A stretch of DNA of 64,000 nucleotides, from the NCBI GenBank assembly GCA_964035545.1, contig OZ037772.1:11411818-11475817 (forward strand), in the 5' to 3' direction. The stretch's first letter is position 1. Each line of letters opens with the position of its first letter. The stretch comes from Bugula neritina. Taxonomy: Eukaryota; Bryozoa; Gymnolaemata; Cheilostomatida; Bugulidae. Shown here piece by piece: positions 47,301 through 59,900 of the stretch. The notes beneath the pieces were generated by a model. The model saw only the letters and a list, made by a program, of their open reading frames with translations, had not been told where the DNA came from and searched no databases. The translations under genes and the position numbers were made by a program.

Positions 47301-49204
47301 CTGCTTGCTGCCTTCAAACCTGTCAGCATACGAGATTCTTACACTATACAATGCTTATTGTGACTTCTTGTTAAAGTAATAACCAGTGTAACTCAGTACT
47401 TATGTTGTCAACGGATAACTTTGTCAACTACTTTTTTGAAGAAAAAGGTGAAGGCTGTTATTTAAAAATCACACAATTCAGTATCAAGTCAGGCTGAATA
47501 CTAACTGTTGTCAATGGATAGTTTTATCAACTATTTTTTTTAAGTAAAAGGTGAAGGCCGTTATTGAAAGTTATGAGCTCAGGCTAAATACTAAACTGTT
47601 ACTTTTAACTATATCCCCCGAAGAGTATTCCTACTTATTGGAAAAATTGAAGTTAAAACCAACATAATCTATTTTTACAGACTGTTCTGAAAAAAATACC
47701 ATATACAATTTGCAGCTTTAATGACACAAGTTTGAGGGTATTAGGATTGTTGGTCAAAGTACTTGCAGCCACATGCACCAATATCAAATTACGGAATTTA
47801 TATCTGCATGTATTATTTTTGAACTGCAAATGTCAACTTAGAAATTATATTTCAAATGTAAATGCCTCCATAGTTAGTTCTCATTCAGGAAAAGTCTGAC
47901 AAATGTTACTAACAATTTTCTCTAAGTAGTAATTTGGGCAAAAGATGTTTGGAGTTATATTTTCACTTGACTTAAACTACCACTTTACAATACAATTTGC
48001 CCACAATGTTAAAAGATCAATTATCATGCAAAAATAAGTCTTAATTTTTGGATTTGAAAGAAGAGGTTGACAGCTATTAAATACTATTCTAAAGATAACT
48101 AGTGCCATACATGTAGGCCATAACTACTAACACATTTCTTGAAGACTAATTCTTGAAGTTGCAGTTGTCAGTCAAGGGATAAAAGGAACAACTTTACTAA
48201 GTGTTTAAAGTTACCATCGAGATTGTAATAATTATTAATCACTTATACTTATTGATCACTATACAATTGAATATATCAATATTTATATAGGAACAAAATT
48301 CAGTGTGAATGAAATATATGTGCTTTTCCTAAGTAATTTTTATTGTTATTATTACTACTCCAATCAGTATTTCATTGTAATTTAGGCTACTAATTATTAT
48401 TACGATAATGATAAACTGTTAAATTTAATTATATAATAATAATCATAATGTTTAGCTTCACCACTACTGGTCATGCACTCATAGCAGTAACTATAAGTAC
48501 TTACAAAAAACAATAATTATCAATATTGATAAAAAAACACAATTGATGATTGAATAATTGCAGTAAAAATAGAGCGAATCAACCATAAACATAATATTAA
48601 TAGTATTTCAAAAAGTAAAATTCGTTAGTTTAGTGATTATATTTACTGATACTGATAGGCTAATGATTAGACTAGCCTTAGCCATCATCATATGACATAT
48701 TGATATAGTAAGAGTTTAATAATTTTATCATTATGTTAATGTAATCATATCAGTATCACCACAGGATTAATAGTGGATACATACTCTCAGTACTGAGTAC
48801 CGGTACCACTACCATTACCTGTACTCTGTGACTGTGAGTATCACTATCAGACTGAGACTCAGTATCACTATGAGTATGACTATCACTGACACTGATAGCA
48901 TCAGTATGTTAGACTTAGAGTTAGTTTACAATCAAACTGTCTAATTCTACAAACACCACTGTTATTACCGTAAATGTGGCAAGTATTATATCTAAAGTTG
49001 ATCAAACTATAACTATAAGCATTCCTATAAGTATACTCATAATCATAATGTATAGCCATCATATTGAATTTGAAAACACCAACCTGCCAGAGCCGATGCT
49101 GTTAACGCATCCTCGCCATTTACACAGTCACATTGGAAATAACTGAGGAGTATAAGTAGAAAGACGTGTATTTTTAGAAGAGAAATACAAAAATAAATTT
49201 TCAT
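41358..49204 (-). CDS. NPDC1: NPDC1 homologue (neural proliferation, differentiation and control 1)
   Basis: Complete nine-exon minus-strand gene: 49084-49204 (ATG), 47194-47319, 46391-46516, 45977-46108, 44284-44412, 42901-42967, 42186-42371, 41674-41770, 41358-41486; 1113 nt, 370 residues, all phases consistent. A signal peptide (MKIYFCISLLKIHVFLLILL) is followed by two similar Cys-rich modules in consecutive 126-nt exons (CGACLPGYTEN and CGDCKVPYIEVYG). After a linker comes one membrane span (VVSAATLLCIVCLVIAGICW, about 212-231). The cytoplasmic tail carries family-specific blocks: LAQSAQMYHYQ, QQMLALE, GEENEDGNYTVYECPGLAP and GEMEVSNP. In vertebrates NPDC1 is a neuronal type I membrane protein linked to growth control. 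The first Cys-rich exon seems to be a duplication of the canonical one. Three introns begin with minisatellites at the donor. Confidence 0.93.
41890..42190. repeat. About 55-bp tandem repeat carrying copies of an NPDC1 splice donor
   Basis: Six units. On the minus strand four contain GAGAA|GTAAGTGTAA: the real exon end at 42186 and copies starting about 42124, 42014 and 41957 on the plus strand. Two others lost the TAA of the donor. The remainder is CAGCACTCTCAGCTAGTGCAC and GTGGGATATGTATCTG. Confidence 0.92.
42705..42900. repeat. 15-bp minisatellite starting at an NPDC1 splice donor
   Basis: On the minus strand the intron begins GTT, then about twelve units of AGTACCGCCTCTTCT type. The first unit starts at intron position +4. 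Confidence 0.9.
43140..43275. repeat. AT-rich degenerate repeat (ATAATACTATA type)
   Basis: Irregular repeats of TAATACTATA in an NPDC1 intron. Confidence 0.6.
43925..44283. repeat. 28-bp minisatellite starting at an NPDC1 splice donor
   Basis: About thirteen units (GTCTATATTCTATACTTTAT plus ACTCTGTG on the minus strand). The exon ends CTTTG and the intron opens GTACTTTATACTCTTTGGTC, so CTTTG|GT, the exon-intron junction, recurs in the first unit. Confidence 0.9.
45855..45940. repeat. 24-bp tandem repeat near an NPDC1 donor
   Basis: Four copies of TTCAACACATGAACTCAGTG-type units starting about 40 nt inside the intron after exon 45977-46108. Confidence 0.8.
46700..46985. repeat. Degenerate CTAGTAACTA minisatellite
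   Basis: Dense irregular repeats of CTAGTAACTACTAACT in the intron between the two Cys-rich exons. Confidence 0.85.
47320..49083 (-). other. NPDC1 first intron
   Basis: AT-rich intron of about 1.8 kb. No exon or mobile element was recognised apart from low-complexity CATAATCATA- and ACTATCA-like stretches near 48420-48900. Confidence 0.6.
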
Positions 49205-50925
49205 AATAGCTATGCCAACTTCACCGACTACTCACTACCATTTTAATTGTTAAAAATTGTGTTTACTCTTCAAGTTTGAAGATTTTCTAATTCTACCATA
49301 TGGACGATTAATGAACAGGTACTTGATAGGCTCTTCATTCATGTGACGTCACATTATGAAAATATAGAACTCGTTTATAAATTGAGAGCCCTAAACGCGT
49401 CGTCATATAACCTCATTATTCTCTAGTAAAACGAGGTCTTTTGGGCTGCAGAGATGTGTCGCAGTTTAGTAAAGAAGTTATTAAAAAAAACAAATACGTG
49501 AAGTGGGTGCTAGAACGCCCCAACTGCAAGCTAACTCGAGCCGTAGTACTATTTTCACAAAGTGATAGTTAGTGTAGCATTGTAACGCCACACAGCCTCG
49601 TTTTCGCACACACGATTGTTGCCAGTAGAAACAGTTTCTCTTTTAAAAGTGCGCTTTTACGAGCTTTCTCACTTAGTTGGTAACTCAAAGATTAACTATT
49701 TGAAAAGATCAGGCTCGGTTTATAAGATGACAAGTTGAAAATTACGACCACATGAAAAATTTCTAGGAAAGCGACCCGCATGTATGTATAAAATTTAAAA
49801 GTATAAAAATTATGATTATCATTGCGCTAATAAATCTAATAATTTTAATTTTATCATATTGATAATTGATATTCTTAGTGATAAAACGGAAATTAAATTG
49901 CTATGATTGTTATTGGTGTCCATGTTATATTTATAATTATGATTAATATAATGTGATTGTCATTATGACCATGAGCAAGATTATAGTTACGCTAATCGTA
50001 ATCCTTACTAAATCAAAATGATTAAGTATAATTATAATGATAATAATTATCATAATCATTTACCATTATCAATATCGTTATGCTATCATAATCATAATCA
50101 ATATCTTAATTTTATGCTTTTTTGGGCTTACATTTAATTTATAGCTGTACATCTAAACTTAAACTTGTAGCTTAAAGTATTATTAGTAATACTAATACTA
50201 CATTTACTACTAACTAAAACTAAAAGTAATACCAATACTAATGTAATAGGTAATAGGTGTACTTATAGTAATCAAATTAAACCATTACTATAAGAATAGG
50301 AATAAGTATTATATTATGATTATATATAAGTATAACTATAAGTGTAATAATAATTGATACACCCTAACAAACCCCCAGGCTTAGGGTTTAAGCTATAAGC
50401 CTTTAACTAATAGTACTAGTAATACTGAATCTAATACTAATAGACAAAAGTTATAGTTACAATAATAATTATATTGCTTATCTTAGCACCATAAAGATAA
50501 ATATGTGAGGTAAACTATAAAAACCAACCTTTTTGCATTTGACTAATTTTTAGATTTTGTCTAAAAATAACATGAAAACTCAAAAAATAATGGTGCATTG
50601 TCTTTGGTTTGCATTTGCTTAACATTAGCAAATTGTTTGGTTATTATTTATAGTGAATTTGATGTTTAATTTGAGTAATATATTCATATTTATACCCATG
50701 TCATACTGATAATCATACCGTGCTATGTTATCACATACTTATACTAATGTTTGTGACAAATAAGTTTATATTTTTACTACATTTAATGCTGTCATTGCTT
50801 AGCATTATGAGTAAACAAAATATAATCACTTATACTAAATATAATTGTTATATTTTGCTTAAGTGATATTCATAATAAGGCTGAAGCTATGATTGTAAGA
50901 TTTTCATTTGAAATATATTTTACAG
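49205..50925. promoter_or_regulatory. Divergent intergenic region between NPDC1 and the CCDC180-like gene
   Basis: 1.7 kb separates the two head-to-head start codons. The 450 bp next to NPDC1 are less AT-rich and contain GTGACGTCAC (49343-49352), a palindromic CRE-like site. The remainder is AT-rich low-complexity DNA. Shared control is possible but not shown. The CCDC180-like gene probably has an untranslated first exon here, because its ATG follows an acceptor (TTTTACAG). Confidence 0.45.
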
Positions 50926-50926
50926 A

Positions 50927-53900
50927 ATGGCTGAAGCTTTTGAAATCCAGTACCTAGAACACCAAGGGTTGGAGAAGGGGCTACATGTACCGCCCCCACA
51001 AATGGAGTCTTATGTTGATGATTTAAGTGCTAATCAGGTAAAGAAATATAAGATAAGAAAAAATCTGGTGATATCAATACTCATATTATATTAGTGGTGT
51101 AGTGTTGGTGACACAAACAGGGAGGGGGGAAGGTCACCTATTCTATCTATATTGATTGACTAAAGACAGCTCTGTTTCTGTGTCTAGGTTTCTCATCATG
51201 GGATGCGACGACCGCGACACTCTCGCCTAAGGCAGCATTCCAACTTGAGTCCGATGTCCTCTGGGCATGCTCTGTCGTCTAAGAGACTCGCCCAGTCGGC
51301 CACGTCGTCTGCGATTGACATAGAAGGCGAGTCGGCTGTGAAGCCCACCGTGTCTGTTGATATAGTGTCTAGTGGACAGGTCTATAGACAGCTCTTTGAT
51401 GCAGGAGTAAGTAAACCATACAATATATTTATCAAGTTTCTTTCTAACAGACAAAAAATTGCTGTAGAAGTATGTTTCAATGTAGCAGCTGATATTCTAT
51501 TGGTCACATGTTTCTTAGCTGGTATTCTATTGGCTAGATGTTAGCACATGGAGATTGCCCATGTCTATACCTAATATTGTGTGTGTTTAAAATTGAAAAT
51601 AGACTAGTTATCAAAGTTAGTGAATGTTATTTAATTGGCTGCATCATATAAGAGCTGGTCTCCTATTGGCTGCATCATATAAGAGCTGGTCTCCTATTGG
51701 ATTTGGATATATAGGTACAGCTACGTAAGAGGTATGATGAAGGAGTGTCTGATAGAATACAAAAGAATGCTCCGACCATAAAGAATAGGTTTGGGGGAAT
51801 ACCTCTAGTGCACATGTCTCGGGATATGGTGAAAGAGGGGACGGGTATTCTGGGTGTTCGCCAACAGCAGTGGCTCTCAGGCTTTTCTAATGAAGACGAT
51901 GTGGAGAACCCAGTCTTGTACAAGTGAGTGTGTCCTTCACCTTGAGTTGTAAATATTCCTGTTATGTCCCTTCTACATAATTTTTTTTCTGTTGCATTCA
52001 TTTACACTCGATAGAAACTTTAAGCAAAAGAGACTACTGCTAGCTATTAAATAAACATAGTATAACGTTCATTATGAAAGAAAAATATTATACCTAGCTA
52101 TTGTATGCACATAGTATAATACTTGTTATAAAAGAAAGATAATACAGCTACCTGTCATAGGCCCACATAAGGCTCAATATACTATTGTTTTATAATACAC
52201 TGAGCTCTAGACTTCCATACTGTACTTGTAGGTATGAGCAGGAGCAGAGGTTGGGTGAGATGCAGGAAACAGAAGCAGACGTACATCTGAAAGAAGTTAG
52301 AGATCTCCCTGATGATATTGGTCAGTATCCAATCAGCTGATGTACTCAGTGTTTGGTGATGTGAAGTGTAGCAGATGTGTTGATTGATCTCTATGAAATG
52401 TAGTTGATTCATGGATCTCTTTGTATAAATTGTGAAAACTAACAGATAATATAGGGATTTTCCACTGCCATATGCAAGTCAACATTCTTATCTTTCTCGC
52501 AGACGTTGTGGTAATCTCTCACTGAGCAGCACTTTTGAAACGAAGTTGTGGAATAGTTTGCATTTAGTTGAAAATTGTTTTATGTAACAATATGGTCTTT
52601 TGTGAACTAAATAGTTATTAAGATAAAATAAACAAGAAATTCAATTAAATAATACATCAGCAAGGCTTCTATTTTAGATTTGTCTACCCTTTACCAAAAA
52701 ATAAATATTTAGATAACACATCATACAAGTGCACCTAGTATTGTCAGATCAAATTGACATTCTTTGATCACACTCTAAATATTAATATTCTATCCGCTGT
52801 ATTGCAGTGTGCAAGAAGACGGGCTCTGATATTATGCAAAAGATTCACAAAAGTCGCGAGGAGAAACATGAGTGTGCGTTGGACGAGATGCACCAGGAGT
52901 TGCTCATGATATCTGATGTGAGGCAGCCATTTTGTTTCTACTGAGCTATAGTGTTATATATTAGTCAATTTGATTTAGTTGGCGATATTATTAGTTAATT
53001 GATGAAATTTGACTACCCAAGTTTAGTAATAAATCAACACACAACATATTTGCCACACTGGCAGTTTTGTTTACACCATCAACCTCTAGTAATCAAGATA
53101 TAGCTAGATGTTTTAAAGATGTGGATTTTAATATCACCATAGTCTTTGTTAGTTGCAGTAATTTCAATCACAATAATTAGATACATTTAACACAGAAAGC
53201 TGGTAATTGGTCACATGACTACCTAGTTATTCAGTCGATGGTATCATATTCTATCAAATCGACCAACTGACTAGCTGTAAAGAGTACAGCTGTTTACTCT
53301 GTCTACCACCAATTTATTGAGAGCTCTATACACCATCCCACTCTTCTACCTTTTAGGAGCTGGAACCCAAGGTGGAGCGAGCTGGTGCTAATCTAATAGA
53401 CAAACTAACCGAAGATGAACAGGAGTTAGCTTCTCTTATCTTGGAAATTGACGACTCAGAAGTATGGGGATATTCTTGCTAGTTATTGAATGCCTATTCA
53501 TTTATCATCAAACTATCTATCTTTTCATTTACACAAGTTATTTCTGGTTTCAATTTACAAATATCAGCATCACATACATTTTTAACTATTGGCCATTTGG
53601 CAAAACCAACTAGATTTTTTGACATTTTGTTTGCAAAGGTAAACAGTTTTACTGATTCAACTTAAGATTTTATCTCCCTTGTCCTGCTAATTTTCCATTA
53701 TTTTCTGTCTTGACCTTGACATTGCTTAATGACAGAAAATTCTATTATTTCAGAAGCTTCTGTCTCACACCCAGCCTGAGTTGAAGGAACTCTGGGATAG
53801 GATACAGACCAAGTCGTCTGCTAGACGTCTGTGGATAAAGAACACAATCTCTATGTTGAACAAGATAGAGGATGAGAGGTCTGAGAAGGTAGGCAGTGTA

Positions 53901-56900
53901 TGACTCAGATATGACTCATCAACTCGTGAACTTTATATACTGTAAAACAATATATATTATATAATATCAATATGATGTAATAATATATAATATAACAATA
54001 TAATAACATACATGATATAATAATATATATATAGTGTAATATAATAATATATCTAGTATAATAAGATATATAATATAATATATATAGTATAATAATATCA
54101 TAGCATATATAATATTATGTCATAATAACATATATAATATGATTATATGTATAGTGTGACATCAATATAATCTATAATATGGATAATATAATATGTATTA
54201 TATAAAGAGGATATAATATAGTAATACATATCATACCAATATCTGTGCAAGCTATCGCTCACACATGACTCAAAGCCACAGTGTATGTGAGGTGTAAGTA
54301 CATAACTTACATTCCTGAAACTTACCATAGCGAGTATACCAATCACCAATGCGTACACTGTGTATTACTTACTTGCTGTAGGTAACCCAAGTACTAAGTA
54401 AGTACACAGATATAGTGAGAAGCATTGCCTACATACAATCCAAACCAGAGCTGGACAGAGTTATCGATCAGGAGTCGCAACTCCTCAATAAAACTCTGCT
54501 GAGTAACAGAAGGTGCTACTGCGAGCTTAGCCTTAGGCTCCTCACTGCTGACATCGAGCGGGAGAAGAAGGCCCATGATCTCTTCAACCTCAAGAACTCT
54601 CAGTGGAAGAAACATAAGGCTAGTATCTAATTATTAACAAACTTAAAATACTTACTGATGATGTTGAAGTTTTGTTAAAACTTGGTATACATACAGATTT
54701 TGAAATATTTTTTTTAACTAAGGATTTGTGGGATAGAATCCGTTGGTTTGAAATTGTTTATTTTATCATTTTATGCTCTTTTTCATCTTGGCTCCAAAGT
54801 GATGTTCAAAAGTTTGAACTTTAAAATTTTCTTAACAAATGAGTTTGTCTGCTACTTGTTGTTACTAGCAGTAATCAGTCAGCTGTTACTAGTACTATTC
54901 AGTCAGTTGTTACTAGTAATATTTAGTCAGTTGCTACTAGTAGTAATAGCGCAATCAGTTATTACTAGTAGTATTTACTAGCTGATCAATTTTTAATTTC
55001 TCACATTTGTATGGCAGGTTGCTGAAGCTGTGGAATCATTTAGAAAGTTTATGAGTGACTCATCAGTGACTGATCCTAATGCGATTTCTGTTATAATATC
55101 CAACATGGCTGCCGACCAAAAGTCTGTTCACCAGAAACGCTTAGAGATCCTTGAGACACTGAGGTGAGTATGTAGAGATCATTGAGATAATGAAACACTG
55201 TTTCTAGTTTATTTTAATTTATTGCAATAATAATTGGTTATTTAAAGTCTTGGTGAAATATAGTTGGAACTTGGTTTTAGAACAAGAAATTCATATATTA
55301 AGAGTATTTAAGTTCCTGTCAAGTGCTTCTTTTACAAATGTATTTGGTCTCAGCCTGCATATTGAATAATCTCTAACATGGTTGTAATTTTAGAGATTTC
55401 AAGCCTCCGTCCGCCACCAAGAAATCAGTTTACTCGTGGAATGAACAGATTGAGGAGTTGTCCTCCTTACTCAACGAGGTGAATCAGCGGTACATGCAGC
55501 AAGTCTATTTGGAGTACGAGAAAGTGTGCGAGATGTGCGCACAGAAAGCTACAGAAGTTAGGGTAAATGACAGATATCAATTGTATACTATATCATAATC
55601 TAGAGATCAGTGTATCTATCAGAATGCAATTCTACTGAAGTTTGACCTGAAAAACAAGGTCTAACAGTTGACCTACATAACTTGCTAATCAGGCTGGCTG
55701 TGTTACATATTTTTCAATAAAATCATTGACTGTTTTGTAATTCTGCAATTTTGAATCATCAAAGAGAAGATAACCCCAAGTTACTGTTTTATTCAGGCTG
55801 CTCTGTACAAGTGTGGCGCTGTAGAGGCGAGTGAGGCTGACCAACTGGTAAATGACACTCTCATCCCTATGATTGGCCGACAGCAGAAGCTCTATGAGTC
55901 TACCATGGAGAAAATTGATGTGAGTTTTAGCTTTGGAGTTGCCCGACTACTTTGGGGTTTCTCAATTGCTAGTAACTGCACTTAATGTATAGTTTTATGT
56001 AGGTAATAAAGTGAGGTGTGCATATTTAATAAGCGCTGCTGTTTAGAGTTGTGTATGCAAGAAATGTTTGCCGTTGAAAGTAATTTGTTTATTTGCTGTC
56101 TATTTTGTATTAAAAATTGAAAATATGTGAAAAATAAACAATTCTAAGAATAGTGCTAAGTTTTTCTAACATCCTCAGATACTTTGAGTTGCATTTTACT
56201 GCAGATATTTACTTTGCCTGATTTCTGTTGAGTGTAATCTGCATAACTATATTCTATGAGATGTACTATTTCTTCTACTGTACTTTATGAAGTGTAATCT
56301 GCAAAAACATACAATATTGTGTTACAGAAAGATATTGAGAAGCAGTGTGCAGCAATCAACAAGGAGTTGTCCTTACTATTCAAATATTGTCAGGGTTCCG
56401 CTCACGTGTGGGACGTTCATGAGGTCAGCCTACTTTCTATATAATATTACTTTTAAATTGTGGGTTAATTTGAAGACTAAATTTTATTTTTAGTTTGAAT
56501 TACTTCCTGAACGTTTAAAGTAACTGTGGAGTTGTGCTTTCTTGACCTTGAAATTGACATTTTTACATTCAACTTCTAAATACAATATTATTTTCAGTTA
56601 TAAGTGCTAACTAGTCTGAGTTTTTGTAGGAAGCTGTTCATTTGACCTTGACATGTAGTCACATGTATAGTTTGTGTATGTAGATCGGGCTAGCACAGAC
56701 TGAGCGAGCTCTACAGGAGAAACTAATGATCTCTAGAAGGGATCATGACCTTGAGAATCAACATCGTGAGTCTCAACTCGACATCGTGATGGACAAGATG
56801 AGACAGGATGCCAACGAGATGAACCTGGCCAAGAATTTGAAGAAGGTAAGATTTGACTTCCGGACACCTGGAGATATTATTATACTCGTGTATATTATTA

Positions 56901-59900
56901 TATGATATGTGATATATATTATTATATGGTATGTGATATATATTATTATATGGTATGTGATATATATTATTATATGATATATGAATATGAGTACTATAAT
57001 ATATGCTACATAAACTTTTACTAGACATTATATAGTATATCACTATATAATAAATATGTTACTCTATATTATAATATATTATTTTATTATACTATATACA
57101 GACGCAAACTATGTACATGGCATCTGCCAATTATTAATATGTGGAAAATGAGTAAGATGTTTTCATCGGCTAATTTGTTTATCGTCCTTACAATTTGTTG
57201 ACTCAGCTTCTTCGCAGACGGCATAATGAAGTTACTTCCTGTTTCAGTAATACGTCGGTATTTAGAGAAGTTCTGAATGATTGAAAGGGTGTAAAGTTAC
57301 TCGGTATTGTCCCATGTGTATTATTATATCATTGTGGTTGCAGGTCAAGAAGAGTTTAGATATCATTGTGATTGCAGGTCAAGGAGAGTTTAGACATCAT
57401 TGTGATTGTAGGTCAAGGAGAGTTTAGACATAATCAAGGAGATGTACGAGAGGTTTCACCGAGACCAGCTGGAAGTGGTGCAGACGTATCCCCACATGGT
57501 GAGGGAGGAGCTTGAAGACTTTGATCTCGTCATCCGGACCTACTTTGCCGTGGACAGAGACAAGCCTTCTGCCGACTCACCAGTATGTCTTCTCTACTTA
57601 TTATAGTTTGTCATAAAGAAATTGTCTCCACTCTCTATTATACACAATAGCAGTTATCTCCACATAATTCAATAAACAATAATTAAAGTTGGCTCCACTT
57701 TATATGATATACGATAGGAATCATTTCCACATAATCTAATACATACTAGCAGTTATCGCCACATAATTTACTACACATGAGTGAAATTGTCTCCACTTGA
57801 TAATGTTTGTTAGTGATTTAGTATTTAATGACTGCAGTTTGTGTTTAGTAAATACACATTAGATAATTTCAAACCAAATAAAACCGCTATTCTCTGTGTT
57901 TCATTCAACACCCTCAGCTTGTCCGTTATCGCTGTTTTCTTGTCTCTTAGCACCTCAGACTTCTGCACCATCTTCTTGCATCACTTCCTGTTGCCCAGCG
58001 GAGAAAATGGATTGTGAAACTGAGTTCCCTCTTTCATGTAAATATCCTCAAATCTGTCTTTAGTCAAATGCAACTCGAACACTTATAATGTGAGCATCTT
58101 ACACCCTCAATCTCATTTACTCTCTGCTCGTGTTTAGCTGAGGAACCTACCGCGAAAGCTGATCGGAAGGCGTGTAAAACTGTACAGATCTGAAGCTAAC
58201 TCAAATCAAACATCTAGAACTAACAGCTCACACATGGTATTCACTCACATTTTCACCGTTTCTCATCTAGCCTTGTTATTGCCTGGTAACATCATCAAAC
58301 AGTCATACCTTCTCTAGTCACTGGCTCCTTGTTTAGATTTATCTTATCAAATACTGACTAATCATACGTTGACCTTGCCACACTACTACCTGGCCACACC
58401 ACTATTCGGTCCCAACACTATCTGGTCCTAGCACTAGCTGGTAACACTACTATTTGGTAACAGGGCTTTCTGGTAATACTAATAGCTGATTTTAGTATAA
58501 ATTAAAATGGCCATTTCTTTCTCAATCAAACTTTTGCTGATCATATTTTAGAGCCTCATACCCCAGAACTCAGTCATATTATTGTTTAGCAAGAGTTCTC
58601 ACTTTAGAATATTCTATTAAACACTAAAATTAAAAACTCAGGCTGTGGATGTAGTGCTAACTTATTCAAGTTAGTATATTTCTTATTTTGAATATTCTAA
58701 TTCTATTATAGTTGATGCATTGTTAGAGGCTTTTCAATTTGATTTGTGTCAATTTCCATTTGGTCTGGTGTTAGTCAGATACTTATCTTTCTACAGACCA
58801 CTGAATCACTCGCCAAACCTTCACTCAAACCAAGCGTGGTGGACGAGGAGTCTCTGGCAGACGTGCAGCTCTCTCCGTCCATAACTCCAGAAGCAGACGT
58901 ATCTATTGACGTGACTGCAGCAGACTCTCTAGGAGCAGACGACTCAGCAGTAACAGAAACTGCTGCAGCAGACGAAGAGTGAGTCATGCAAATATGTCTT
59001 TCCAATCGTATTGATTAGGTTTATACAATTTAGTATCTTACTCAATTTAAAACTGGAAATGTTTTGAATTTAGTAAGATACTAAAAGATAGTTTTAAGTT
59101 GAATTTTTATGCTGCGTATAACATTTTGTTTTATAATTTAGTTGTAAATCAAATTTAATTAATTAAATGTATTTTTTGTTAAATTCAACTTTAATTGATA
59201 CGATTCAAATTTAATTGATGAAATTAGGTTTTGAATTTTTTTTCATAACCGTAAAATGGGGTAACTTTAGCCACTTGAGGTAACTTTGGCCACTTTGAAA
59301 AAAATGTTTAAAATGTAGCTGGTGCTATATCTATGAAGTCTAAAGATATTTTAATTGTATATATGCACTGACTGTAGATTGGTGCATCCTATTCCTGAAA
59401 AATAATTGATATACTTATTTGCTGCTTCTTGCTGTCAGCCATTTTCAATTTCCTGTTTGACAACAAGATTTTCAGCGCTGTCCAACTTTAATCTATTTGA
59501 AGGCATTAGAAAAGCTGGACTCATTTTCTTTTTTGTATTAAAGAACTTTGGTAAGTATTTAACCAGGATATTTGTAATTTAGGTAAATAAATTGAAATCT
59601 AAAATTAAAATATGTGTCTTGAATTTACTGTGTACAATTTTTGACGAATTTGGGGTAACTTTGGCCATGACTAAATGGTACTCCAAAGTAGGTTTCTGGC
59701 AGCGCTGCGAATTTTCTGTTACTTCAGACACATAGTACATTACTCTCTAAAGGCACAATCATTTGATTCACCTATACCCAATGCTTTAGTTATATATTTG
59801 AAACAACTTAGAGTCCAAAATATGAAATAATTACATGGGGAATTATGCATTTTAGTTCCCAGACAACAATTTTGTGTTTAATGTTTTTTTTTTATATAAG

